Shown here piece after piece: positions 16,993 through 25,231 of a DNA stretch of 64,000 nucleotides (positions are counted from its first letter, which is position 1; every line of letters begins with the position of its first letter). The notes under the pieces were generated by a model, which made no database searches, had not been told where the DNA came from, and worked only from the letters and a program-made list of their open reading frames with translations. The DNA is from Deltaproteobacteria bacterium (GTDB lineage: Bacteria > Myxococcota > B64-G9). The stretch is from the NCBI GenBank assembly GCA_016935365.1, contig JAFGRB010000058.1, forward strand, positions 35,850-99,849, written 5' to 3'. A program made the position numbers and the translations under genes.

Positions 16993-17940
16993 ATGGCTGT
17001 GAAGGTATCGTCGGAGTGGCTCAACGCATGCTCCGGCTGCGAGATATCGATCCTCAATATCGGGGAGACGATTCTCGACCTCATCCCGGACAAGATCGAG
17101 CTGGTGCACATCCCGGCGCTCGTCGACAGCAAGTACTACGGGCAGCTCGGCGACGGGACGAAGCTCGAGCTCCCGAAGGCCACGGTGGGCTTGATTTCCG
17201 GCGGGGTGAGGACGGAGGAGCACGCAGAGGTCGTCCGCGAGATGCGCGACAAGGTGGACATCCTGGTGGCGCTGGGCACCTGCGCGACGGACGGCGGCAT
17301 CCCCGCCCAGGCGAACATGTGGAAGAACGAGGACGTGCTGAAGAAGATCTTCGGAGACTGCCCGACCCACGAGCCGGCCGGCCATCCGACCGAGATCGTG
17401 CCGCCCTACACGGACTCCGTCCTGGCGGTGGACGAGGTGGCCAAGGTGGACATCTACATCCCCGGCTGCCCGCCCCATCCGGACTGGATCGCGGACGCGC
17501 TTCTGGCGCTCGTCGAGGGCAAGACCGAGTGGGCGCTGCCGGAGCGGAGCGTCTGCGACACTTGCCCGGTCATCCGCGAGAAGAAGTCCGCCGGGGGCGC
17601 GGCGATCAAGCGGCCGCTCGAGAACTACACTTATGACCCGGACGAGCCGATCGAGAAGATGCGCTGCATCATGGAGCAGGGCTACCTGTGCCTGGGTGCG
17701 GTCACGCGTGCCGGATGCGCCGGAAAGAGCGGGGTGCCGCGTTGCATCCAGGCCAGACAGGCGTGCCGGGGCTGTTTCGGCCCCATCCGCAGAGGGGCCA
17801 AGCCGATGGTGGACATGATGGGCGCGCTGTCGTCCATCGGCCAGGACGCCAAGAGCCTGGTCGACAGGCGGGCGTTGCTCAATCGCTTCGTCGGGGCGCA
17901 CAAGAACCTCAGACCCTTGCCCCAGCGCGGGAAGAAGTGA
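16993..17940 (+). CDS. Group 3 [NiFe]-hydrogenase small subunit (HydD/MvhG-like)
   Basis: A 315-aa cytosolic small subunit starting at ATG 16993 behind a strong GGAGGTGAGCGA site; no Tat signal. Proximal-cluster ligands are visible: WLNACSGCEISIL (C13, C16), ALGTCATDGG and YIPGCPPHPDW. A Cys-rich C-terminal region (CDTCP, YLCLGAVTRAGC, CIQARQACRGCFGP) fits the further clusters of the MvhG type. It carries electrons from the Ni-Fe site in the large subunit, encoded 33 bp downstream, to the HydB/HydG or MvhD partners. The 65-bp gap before it is one of the largest inside the operon and could allow internal regulation. Confidence 0.92.
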   Translation: MAVKVSSEWLNACSGCEISILNIGETILDLIPDKIELVHIPALVDSKYYGQLGDGTKLELPKATVGLISGGVRTEEHAEVVREMRDKVDILVALGTCATDGGIPAQANMWKNEDVLKKIFGDCPTHEPAGHPTEIVPPYTDSVLAVDEVAKVDIYIPGCPPHPDWIADALLALVEGKTEWALPERSVCDTCPVIREKKSAGGAAIKRPLENYTYDPDEPIEKMRCIMEQGYLCLGAVTRAGCAGKSGVPRCIQARQACRGCFGPIRRGAKPMVDMMGALSSIGQDAKSLVDRRALLNRFVGAHKNLRPLPQRGKK

Positions 17941-17973
17941 TCGGGCGATCTATCAATCACGGAGGACTGGCGA

Positions 17974-19422
17974 ATGGGAAAAATGATTCAGATTCAGCCC
18001 GTCACCCGGATCGAAGGCCACAGCAGGGTGGTCGTCGAACTGGATGACGGGGGAAACGTCTCCGATGCCAGGTTCCACGTGTTTGCCCTGCGGGGATTCG
18101 AGATGTTCTGCCAGGGCAGACCGGTCGAGGAGATGCCGCGTATCGTCAACCGGATTTGCGGCATCTGCCCGTGGAACCACCACCTCGCATCGGTCAAGGC
18201 CACCGATGCGGTCTTCGGTGTCACACCGCCGCCTGCGGCCGTGAAGCTCCGAAGGCTAGCCCAGCACATGGCCTACATTCCGGACAAGCTGCTCCACTTC
18301 TACTTCCTGGCGGCCCCGGACTTCGTCCTGGGGCCCGACTGCGATCCGTCGACCCGCAACGTGATCGGCATCGCCAAGGCCAACCCCGAGCTCGCCAGGA
18401 AGGTCGTCCGCATGCGCCAGAGCGCGGCCATGATGCTCGAGGAATGGCTCGGCAAGGTGATCCATCCGGTCGCGGCCGTGACGGGCGGGTTCAGCCGTCC
18501 GCTCCTGGAGAAGGAGCGGGAGAAGTTCCTGGAAGGCTACAAGGAGCAGCTCGAGTTCGCCAAGTTCACGATCGCCTTCGCCAGGGAAGAGGTCTTTCCG
18601 AAGTACACCGAGGCGGTGGAGAGCCTGGGCGTCATCAAGACCGGCTTCATCGGCACGGTCACCGAGGACGGGACCCACGACATCTACGACGGCAAGCTTC
18701 GCCTGATGAAGCCCGACGGCAGCTACGATGACTTCAGCTACGAGCAGTACACCGATCACATCGGCGAGCACATCGAGGCCTGGACCTACCCCAAGATGCC
18801 CTTTGCCAAGAAGTGGGCCTCGGGCGAGTTCTCGCTGGACCTCGACGAGCCCAAGGGGATCTACCGCAGCAATGCGCTGGCGCGCATCAACGTCTGCGAC
18901 AAGATCGGCACCCCCGAGGCCCAGAAGGAGCTCGATCTCTTCCGCGAGAAGTACGGGCGGCCCACCCAGCTGACCCTGCTGTACCACTGGGCGAGGTTGA
19001 TCGAGCTGGTCAACAACTGCGAGACGGTGATTCAGCTGCTCGAGGATCCGGAGATCACCAGCCGGGAGATCCGCTCCGACGTGCAGGTGAAGGCCGGTCG
19101 GGGCGTGGGCTGCGTGGAGGCTCCGCGCGGTACCCTGATCCACGACTACACCGCGGACGAGAATGGCCTCATTTCCAGCGTCAACTTGATCGTGGGCACG
19201 ACGCACAACCAGGCGCCGATCAACATGTCGGTCAAGAAGGCGGCCCAGGACCTGATCCACGGCGGCGAGTATGACCAGGGGGTTCTCAACAGGATTGAGA
19301 TGGCCATACGCGCCTACGACCCTTGACTGAGCTGCGCCACGCACCGCCTGGATGGCGGTCTAGACATCGAAGTCAGCATCGTGGACGCGCGCGGCAAGGA
19401 GATGGCGTGTATAAGGAAATGA
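17974..19422 (+). CDS. [NiFeSe]-hydrogenase large subunit with in-frame TGA read as selenocysteine
   Basis: Catalytic large subunit of a group 3 hydrogenase, ATG 17974 behind GGAGGACTGGCGA. The N-terminal L1 motif is NRICGICPWNHH (C62, C65). The ORF track stops at TGA 19324-19326 right after ...AYDP, exactly where the first cysteine of the C-terminal DPCxxCxxH nickel motif belongs. Reading the TGA as Sec gives DP-U451-LSCATH, so the second Cys (C454) and the His are in place. It continues 25 residues (RLDGGLDIEVS...) to TGA 19420-19422, 482 aa in all. The tail after His fits the peptide removed during maturation, and the full-length end overlaps the protease ATG (ATGA). Truncation at 19326 would remove two nickel ligands. 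Sec insertion is inferred, not measured; selenium usually lowers O2 sensitivity and favours H2 production. Confidence 0.9.
19327..19362 (+). promoter_or_regulatory. Candidate bacterial SECIS element
   Basis: Immediately downstream of the recoded TGA, inside the coding region, ACCGCC (19343-19348) pairs perfectly with GGCGGT (19354-19359) around the loop TGGAT. The apical loop starts 22 nt after the TGA and has G at its second and third positions. This fits the known bacterial SECIS pattern of a short stem with a G-containing loop about 16-37 nt after the UGA, read by SelB. The stem is only 6 bp by eye; folding was not computed. Confidence 0.65.
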
Positions 19423-19898
19423 CGAGCAGCCGGGTGCTGATCTTCGGATGCGGCAACGTGCTCATGGGCGACGACGGCTTCGGCCCGGCCGTGGTGAAGA
19501 AGCTCAGGCAGAAGTACCGGCTGCCGCCGGACGCGCACGTGGAGGACGTCGGGACGAGCATCCGGGACCTGCTGTTCAACATCGCCTTGCTCCCGCAGCG
19601 GCCCGAGAGGATCATCGTGATGGATGCGGTCGATAAGCCGGGACGCAGCCCGGGAGAGGTCTTCGAGATCGACCTGGACGCGATACCGGAGAGCAAGGCG
19701 GTCGACTACTCCATCCACCAGTGCCCGACCTCGAACCTGCTCAAGGAGATCCGGGACCTCTGCGGCGTGGAGGTCACGGTCGTGGCGGCGCAAGTCGCAA
19801 AGGAGAACGAGCAGGTCGGGCCGGGCCTGTCGGAGCCCGTGCGGGGCGCGGTTCGGGAGGCGGCCGAGCGGATAGCGAAAATGGTAAAAGCCCGTTGA
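19419..19898 (+). CDS. Hydrogenase maturation protease (peptidase M52 / HyaD-HycI family)
   Basis: A 159-aa nickel-dependent endopeptidase that trims the large-subunit C-terminus after nickel insertion. The family signature is clear: IFGCGNVLMGDDGFGPAVV with the conserved Asp, IIVMDAVD for the second metal-binding Asp and SIHQCP for the His. ATG 19419 overlaps the read-through stop of the large subunit (ATGA), which independently supports that stop as the true end. Its likely substrate is that selenocysteine-containing large subunit, cleaved after the His of DPU-LSCATH. No hyp maturation genes are in the window. It is the last gene of the operon. Confidence 0.92.
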   Translation: MTSSRVLIFGCGNVLMGDDGFGPAVVKKLRQKYRLPPDAHVEDVGTSIRDLLFNIALLPQRPERIIVMDAVDKPGRSPGEVFEIDLDAIPESKAVDYSIHQCPTSNLLKEIRDLCGVEVTVVAAQVAKENEQVGPGLSEPVRGAVREAAERIAKMVKAR

Positions 19899-19973
19899 GC
19901 CGTGACGAGGTGGCGGATCGGGCGTTGCATTTGGGCGTCGTGAGCATATCATGAGCGTATGCTGGAAGGACAG

Positions 19974-21653
19974 ATGCGCTCGATCCGGCTCGCATGTCTG
20001 ATCTGCTTGGCGGGCCTGCCTGCCGCGGCCGAGGTCTACGAGGTAGGGCCGGATCAGACCCTGCAGGCGGTCGGCCAGGTGCCCTGGGAGTCGCTGCAGG
20101 CGGGCGACGAGGTGCGCATCCACTGGCGCGAGCAGGCCTACTTCGAGAAGTTCGTCATCGGGAGGCGCGGCGAGCAGGCTGCGCCCATCGTGGTTCGGGG
20201 CGTGCCGGGCCCTCGAGGCCAGCTGCCGGTCCTCGACGGCCGGGACGCGACGACCCGATCGGGGCTGAACTACTGGAACGAGGATCGGGGCCTGGTCAAG
20301 ATCGGCGGCTCCAACCAGCCGCCGGACACGACGCCTGCCTGGATCGTGATCGAAAACCTGTGCATCCGCTCGGCGAGGCCGCCGCATACCTTCACCGGTC
20401 GCGACGGCCTGACCGCCTACCGGGAGAACGCGGCCGCGGTCTACATCGAGAAGGGCGAGCACATCGTGCTGCGCGGGCTCGAGATCGCCGACTCGGGCAA
20501 CGGGCTCTTCTGCGCTGCGGCCACGAGAGACCTGCTCGTCGAGGGCTGCTGGATCCACGACAACGGGATGGAGGACGACATCTACGTGCACAACAACTAC
20601 ACCGAGGCCCTGGGCATCGTGTTCCAGTACAACCACTTCGGACCGCTCCGGGAGGCCTGCCGGGGCAGCAACCTCAAGGATCGCTCGGCGGGCCTGATCG
20701 TGCGCTACAACTGGATCGAGGGCGGCAACCGGCAGCTCGATCTCGTGGACGCGGAGGACAGCGCCGAGCTGGTCGCGCATCCGAGCTACCGCCAGACCTT
20801 CGTCTACGGCAACGTCCTGATCGAGCCGGACGGGGCCGGCAACTCCCAGATCCTGCACTACGGCGGGGACTCGGGCACGACCTCGGACTACCGCAAGGGG
20901 ACTTTGTTCTTCCATTACAACACGGTCGTCTCCACCCGCAGCGGCAATACCACCCTGATGAGGCTATCGACGAACGACGAGCTGGCGGAGTGCCGTAACA
21001 ACGTGATCTACACGACCGAGCCGGGGCAGAGGCTGGCCATGCTGGACGCGACGGGCCAGCTCAGTTTGCGGCACAACTGGTTGAGAGCCGGCTGGCGCGA
21101 CTCCCACTCGGGTCTCGTGGGCAGCATCGACGACGACGGCTCCAACCTGACGGGCGAGGCGCCGGGCTTCGAGGATCTCGCATCGCAGGACTTCCACCTG
21201 GCGGAGGGATCGGCGTGTATCGACCGCGGCGGCGCGCTGCACCCCGACGTCGTGCCGGACCACCTGCCCGGTCGGCAGTACGTGCGCCACCAGAGGAGCG
21301 AGAACCGGCCGGATGACGGGCAGGCGGACATCGGCGGCTTCGAGCTCTGCCCGCCGGGCGGCTGCGAGGCGCCGGATGGGGGGCCGATCGACGCGGACGG
21401 CGGGGAGGCCGACGCGGATGGCGATGGCGGCGGTGACGGCGGTGAAGGCGGTGACTGGGGCGGGGACGAGAGCCTGGATGCGGGTGACGGCTCGGGCCCG
21501 GCAGCGGACCGCGGCGATCCGGCCGGCGGCGAGCGCGGAGACGCGGTCAGCGGTGGCTGCGGATGCGCGTCTTCCGGCCCGGCCCCGTCGTGGTGGCTGC
21601 CCATCCTTCTCGGCCTGCTCGCAATTGCTGCCGGGAGATCCCGGCGCGCGTGA
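19974..21653 (+). CDS. Secreted parallel beta-helix protein with MYXO-CTERM anchor
   Basis: About 559 aa. ATG 19974 is preferred over the track start 19959 because GGAAGGA lies just upstream and it places a signal peptide (MRSIRLACLICLAGLPAAA) at the N-terminus. The body looks like a right-handed beta-helix: repeated IVIENLCIRS, IVLRGLEIADSGNGLF, LLVEGCWIHDNGMEDD, LIVRYNWIEGG strands as in pectate-lyase-like folds. An Asp/Gly-rich linker leads to VSGGCGCASSG, a hydrophobic helix (WWLPILLGLLAIAAG) and RSRRA, the MYXO-CTERM sorting signal. It is probably a cell-surface protein acting on or binding polysaccharide; catalytic residues are not evident. It is probably not part of the hydrogenase operon. 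Confidence 0.82.
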   Translation: MRSIRLACLICLAGLPAAAEVYEVGPDQTLQAVGQVPWESLQAGDEVRIHWREQAYFEKFVIGRRGEQAAPIVVRGVPGPRGQLPVLDGRDATTRSGLNYWNEDRGLVKIGGSNQPPDTTPAWIVIENLCIRSARPPHTFTGRDGLTAYRENAAAVYIEKGEHIVLRGLEIADSGNGLFCAAATRDLLVEGCWIHDNGMEDDIYVHNNYTEALGIVFQYNHFGPLREACRGSNLKDRSAGLIVRYNWIEGGNRQLDLVDAEDSAELVAHPSYRQTFVYGNVLIEPDGAGNSQILHYGGDSGTTSDYRKGTLFFHYNTVVSTRSGNTTLMRLSTNDELAECRNNVIYTTEPGQRLAMLDATGQLSLRHNWLRAGWRDSHSGLVGSIDDDGSNLTGEAPGFEDLASQDFHLAEGSACIDRGGALHPDVVPDHLPGRQYVRHQRSENRPDDGQADIGGFELCPPGGCEAPDGGPIDADGGEADADGDGGGDGGEGGDWGGDESLDAGDGSGPAADRGDPAGGERGDAVSGGCGCASSGPAPSWWLPILLGLLAIAAGRSRRA

Positions 21654-21663
21654 GGGACTCTTG

Positions 21664-23385
21664 CTAGGCTTTCCCGAAGTGGAAGCCCTGCAGGTACTGG
21701 AATTCGAAGTCCCGGGCGAGAGCGGAGTCGTCCGCATCCTCGATCCGATCCACGATGGTCTGGATCGACTCGGCGTGGCAGTGCTCCACCAGGTGCTGGA
21801 AGATCCGCCTCAGCCGGTTGTCCGAGCGGGTCTTTCTGAGCAGGGCCATGTCCACCTTGACGAACTGCGGATCGAGGCGGCTGAGGGACTCGAGGCCCAG
21901 GTAGCCCGGGCAGAGGTCGTCGAGCCCGATCCGAAAGCCGCGCGCCCTGAGCCGGTCGATGGCCTGTCGGAAGCGGCCGTGATCCACGATCTCGCGGCTC
22001 TTGTTGACCTCCAGGACCAGGCGCCCGAGCAGCGGCTCCATTGCCGGGCTGACCTCGAGGAGCTGAGGGTCGTAGATCTCCAGGGGGTGGAGGTTGACGA
22101 AGAGCAGGCAGTCCTCGGGCAGCTCACCGTAGGACTCGACCGCCATCTGCCGCAGGATGCGGCCCAGCTCGTGGATGCGGCCGGTCCGCTCGGCCGTGTC
22201 GATCAGGTCCAGGGGGCTGGCGAAGAGCTCGGCCACGGGCCTGCAGAACGCCTCGTAGCCGATGATCCGATCCGGGTGCGCCACGATGGGCTGGTAGGCG
22301 AAGCGGAACGACCGCGACAGCATGATCTGCTCAAGAGAGAGCACGCGCTGGGCATCGAAGCTGTCCAGCCAGCTCTGCTGCTGCGCCGAGTCGCCGATCT
22401 CGGAGCAGTAGGCGACGACCCGGTTACGACCGCTTCGCTTGGCGGCGTACAGGGCGGCGTCGGCCGCCCGGATCAGCTCGTCACGGCTCTGGCCGTCGGC
22501 CGGAAAGGCGGCCGTGCCGATCGACAGGGTGACCAGCGGGATCCGATCGCCCCAGGGATGCATCTGGACGGCGATGCGCAGGCGCTCGGCGGTCACGGTA
22601 GCGCCGCTGCGGGAAGTCTCGGGCAGGATCAGGACGAACTCGTCTCCGCCGTACCGGGCTGCAAAGTCGTGATCCCGGAGATGGAAGCCGCTTCCGTTCG
22701 CGCTGCCCTGCAGGATGGAGGCGACCGTCCTGAGGACCGTGTCTCCGACCATGTGCCCGAGGCTGTCGTTGACCTGCTTGAAGCGGTCCAGGTCGATGAA
22801 GACCAGGCCGATGCTGTGCTGGCCTCTCTGGCTGCGGCTGACCTCCCGCGCCAGGCGATCCTGGAAAAAGGCGTGGTTGTAGAGGCCGGTGAGGGGATCC
22901 CGCACGGCCATGTCCTGAAGCATCTCCACGGTCTTGCCGGCGCGGACCAGCTCCTCCTCGAGCACGCGGTTGCGCCGAAGCTGCTGCAGGTGGTTCACCA
23001 CCCGCCGCAGCCGCAAGCGGAGATCGTCCGGGTTGATCGGCTTGAGGATGTAGTCGACCACGTGGAGCTGCATGGCCTCGATGGCGGACTCGAGGCTGGG
23101 GTGGCCGGTGATCAGTACCACGGCCGCATCCGCGGGGCTGTCGTGGAAGAGCTCGGCCAAGGTCAGGCCGGTGCCGTCGGGCAGCAGCCTGTCCACCAGG
23201 ACGACATCGTACTGCGACTTGTCGAAGAGGCTCGTGGCCTCGGCGAGCGTGAGGGCGGAGTCGGTCTCGAAGCCGTCGAGCTCCAGGACCTTCCGCAGCA
23301 GCCGTGCGAGGATCGGCTCGTCCTCGACGATCAGCAGCCTGAGGCCCTTGCCAAAATCCGAATGGGTTTTTTTCTTCTCCGGCAT
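21664..23385 (-). CDS. Response regulator with GGDEF and degenerate EAL domains
   Basis: A 573-aa signalling protein. A receiver domain covers residues about 15-130 (LLIVEDEPILARLL, phospho-acceptor in VVLVDRLLPDG, ITGHPS, LKPIN). A GGDEF domain at about 165-330 has an intact active site (ARYGGDEFVLIL). An EAL-like domain at about 350-573 is degenerate: the signature is YEAFCRP instead of EALxR, and the DDFGTGYS loop reads DDLCPGYLGL, while LFVNLHP and QGFHF remain. It is likely a diguanylate cyclase controlled by phosphorylation, with a weak or sensory EAL domain. It is divergent to the neighbouring region with no partner kinase nearby. Confidence 0.9.
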   Translation of the reverse strand: MPEKKKTHSDFGKGLRLLIVEDEPILARLLRKVLELDGFETDSALTLAEATSLFDKSQYDVVLVDRLLPDGTGLTLAELFHDSPADAAVVLITGHPSLESAIEAMQLHVVDYILKPINPDDLRLRLRRVVNHLQQLRRNRVLEEELVRAGKTVEMLQDMAVRDPLTGLYNHAFFQDRLAREVSRSQRGQHSIGLVFIDLDRFKQVNDSLGHMVGDTVLRTVASILQGSANGSGFHLRDHDFAARYGGDEFVLILPETSRSGATVTAERLRIAVQMHPWGDRIPLVTLSIGTAAFPADGQSRDELIRAADAALYAAKRSGRNRVVAYCSEIGDSAQQQSWLDSFDAQRVLSLEQIMLSRSFRFAYQPIVAHPDRIIGYEAFCRPVAELFASPLDLIDTAERTGRIHELGRILRQMAVESYGELPEDCLLFVNLHPLEIYDPQLLEVSPAMEPLLGRLVLEVNKSREIVDHGRFRQAIDRLRARGFRIGLDDLCPGYLGLESLSRLDPQFVKVDMALLRKTRSDNRLRRIFQHLVEHCHAESIQTIVDRIEDADDSALARDFEFQYLQGFHFGKA

Positions 23386-23408
23386 TTTCGACTCTGCTCG
23401 GACTTGTC

Positions 23409-23437
23409 AGTATCCTATTTCTGTATGGGGATTACAA
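23409..23437 (-). promoter_or_regulatory. Possible sigma70-type promoter of the GGDEF-EAL gene
   Basis: On the minus strand TTGTAA (23432-23437) and GATACT (23409-23414) are separated by 17 nt, 24 nt upstream of the ATG at 23385. Each box matches consensus at four of six positions. The -35 box overlaps the stop codon of the upstream gene, so the site is plausible but weak. Confidence 0.3.
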
Positions 23438-24532
23438 GACCAGTTTTCCCATTCGATCCCGGCAGACCGCCAGGAGCGCCTCTGAGCTGTCCGCCCGGCG
23501 CGAGAACACCTCGTTCCAGCGACGCGTGTATGCGGCGTGGAGCGACTCGATCCGCTCGCGGGCCACGCCCTGCCACTGCTGCGACTTGCATTCCACGAGC
23601 GACTCGAGCGTCTCATAGTCCGCCTCGGGCCAGCGCTCGGCGAGCGCCTCTCGGAGCGTCCAGCCCTGGCGGGCCTGATCGGCCACTTTCTCCCAGTAGG
23701 AGCACAGATCGGCCCGGTAGGTAGGGATGTCGAAGGCCCTCGATCCCGCATCGTAGACGACGCAGCGCTCGAGGGGATAGGCGGGATCGTCGTACTGCGA
23801 GAGCTCGAACTCGGGCGCCAAGAGCGCGCCCCGGCGGATCAGATCCGTTCCCGGGACGCTGATCCGCAAGCCCGAGCGGCTGTCGACCAGCTTGAACTTG
23901 CCCTCCAGGTAGACTGCGATACTGCCCTCGAAGCCCGGGAAGGCCTCCCGGAAGGCCCGATCGCTCTCGGCCAGCTGCTTTTCGACCTTGTGACAGCCGA
24001 TCGTCACGAAGACGAGCTTGCGGATGCTCGAGCCGATCGACTGCAGGTGCTCGAGCAACACGCGCAGCCCGTTGCCCACCGTCACGCCGGTCGCCACGAC
24101 ATCGCCTGTCATCAGCACCGCCTCGGGAGGGATCATGAGCTTGCGGTACATGTCCTCCCGAACACCCCAGCGGCCATCCTGGCGGAAGCGCTGCGAGCTC
24201 ATGAACGCCGAGGACTGGCAGTTGAAGCCATAGGCGTCCCGCAGGGCTCCGCGAAGATCGAAGTTGAGCCCGCCGCGCAGGAAGTTGAGCACACAGACCC
24301 GGTGCTCTGCCGTCTTCTCGATGATCTGGCGAAAGGGGGCGATCCGCAGCGCCCGGGTCACGGCCGAGCGCAGTAGATCCGAGAACTCGCATCCGAGGAT
24401 CTCGGGCAAGTTGCAGATCGAGCGGCTCTCGGGCGTGGTGGCGATGTAGCGCTCGATCCCGGACTCGTATGCGCCGTGGATGGAGTAGATGCGGGAATCT
24501 GCTCCGGATGCTCGCTCGACCAGGTATTGCAT
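23432..24532 (-). CDS. Phosphoribosyltransferase-like protein of unknown function
   Basis: A 366-aa cytosolic protein from the ATG at 24532 (MQYLVERAS; GGAG upstream); the track start is a TTG without a ribosome site. A phosphoribosyltransferase-type region is suggested by VLNFLRGGLNF, then VLMTGDVVATGVTVGNGLRVLL, which resembles the PRPP loop (DDxxxTGxT), and a following KLVFVTIGC strand. The first Asp position reads GD rather than DD. The C-terminal about 150 residues are helical and unrecognised (YWEKVADQARQGWTLREAL). It may be a PRTase-fold sensor or a nucleotide-salvage-like enzyme; no substrate can be assigned. It lies 55 bp after the PilZ gene on the same strand. Confidence 0.65.
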   Translation of the reverse strand: MQYLVERASGADSRIYSIHGAYESGIERYIATTPESRSICNLPEILGCEFSDLLRSAVTRALRIAPFRQIIEKTAEHRVCVLNFLRGGLNFDLRGALRDAYGFNCQSSAFMSSQRFRQDGRWGVREDMYRKLMIPPEAVLMTGDVVATGVTVGNGLRVLLEHLQSIGSSIRKLVFVTIGCHKVEKQLAESDRAFREAFPGFEGSIAVYLEGKFKLVDSRSGLRISVPGTDLIRRGALLAPEFELSQYDDPAYPLERCVVYDAGSRAFDIPTYRADLCSYWEKVADQARQGWTLREALAERWPEADYETLESLVECKSQQWQGVARERIESLHAAYTRRWNEVFSRRADSSEALLAVCRDRMGKLVL

Positions 24533-24587
24533 TGACGATCCGTGCTCCACTGGCAGGCCTTCGATCGAGAGGCACAAGGCCGGGCGG

Positions 24588-25178
24588 TCAGTCGTCCATG
24601 GACTCGAGCAGGGCGTCCAGCTCCTCGAGGAGCTTGTCGGCCTTGTCCTCCACGCCCGAGCTCTCGGCCGGCGCCTTGCTCGTGGCCGGCTCGGGGTTCG
24701 GCGCCGGCTCGGGGTTCGGAGCGGGCTCGGGGTTCGATGCGGGCTCGGGGCTCGTCGCGGGCTTCGGCTCCTGGCTCGGCGCAGGCTCCCGGCTCGGTGC
24801 GGGCTGGGCGCCGACCTCCTTGGAGAGCTTCACCACCCACTCGATGAGCTCGTTCCGCTTGCGGCGTGAAGGCTCATCGAAGGCCACAGCCATGCCGGCC
24901 GGCTGCCCCTTCGTCTTGGCCTGCTCCTGGTTGACGCTCCTGACCACCTCGCCGACGATGAGGAAGCGATCGCCGTCCGGCAGCGCGAAGCTCAGCTTGA
25001 CCTGCTTCCAGAGCGGGGCGGGCTCCTTGGTCCGCAAGAAGAAGCCGCTGTTTCCGATGTCCTTGCTCGCCAGCAGCATGCGGCGGGCCGCACCCGCCAC
25101 CTCCACCTCGACCTCGAGGATGGCAGCCTTTGCGCTCGGACGGCTTCTCGGTAACTCGGCCATGTGCTTCGCCGCCAT
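24588..25178 (-). CDS. PilZ-domain protein with proline-glutamate repeat tail
   Basis: A 196-aa protein beginning at MAAKHMAELPRS (an ATG at 25163 is an alternative). Residues about 1-110 look like a PilZ domain: a basic N-terminus, ASKDIGNSGFFLRT in place of the D/NxSxxG motif, FALPDG and VVRSV. PilZ domains bind cyclic di-GMP, consistent with the nearby GGDEF gene, but the RxxxR loop is weak (PRSRPSAK). A low-complexity tail of about 60 residues with repeated PEPA(P/S)NPEP units precedes an acidic helix (LLEELDALLESMDD). The 798-aa track ORF containing it is a read-through from another frame. Confidence 0.75.
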   Translation of the reverse strand: MAAKHMAELPRSRPSAKAAILEVEVEVAGAARRMLLASKDIGNSGFFLRTKEPAPLWKQVKLSFALPDGDRFLIVGEVVRSVNQEQAKTKGQPAGMAVAFDEPSRRKRNELIEWVVKLSKEVGAQPAPSREPAPSQEPKPATSPEPASNPEPAPNPEPAPNPEPATSKAPAESSGVEDKADKLLEELDALLESMDD

Positions 25179-25231
25179 TGTGGCTCGACAAAAAAGTATA
25201 CCCCAGCGGCCGGGGATGTTCAAACGCGTTG

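Noticed and set aside
17974-19326. Large hydrogenase subunit ending at TGA 19326 as in the ORF track
   Set aside because: This would remove the C-terminal nickel ligands. The reading frame continues with the exact motif residues and ends in an ATGA overlap with the protease.
21313-23724. 803-aa plus-strand ORF
   Set aside because: Antisense shadow of the GGDEF-EAL gene, which has clear motifs on the other strand.
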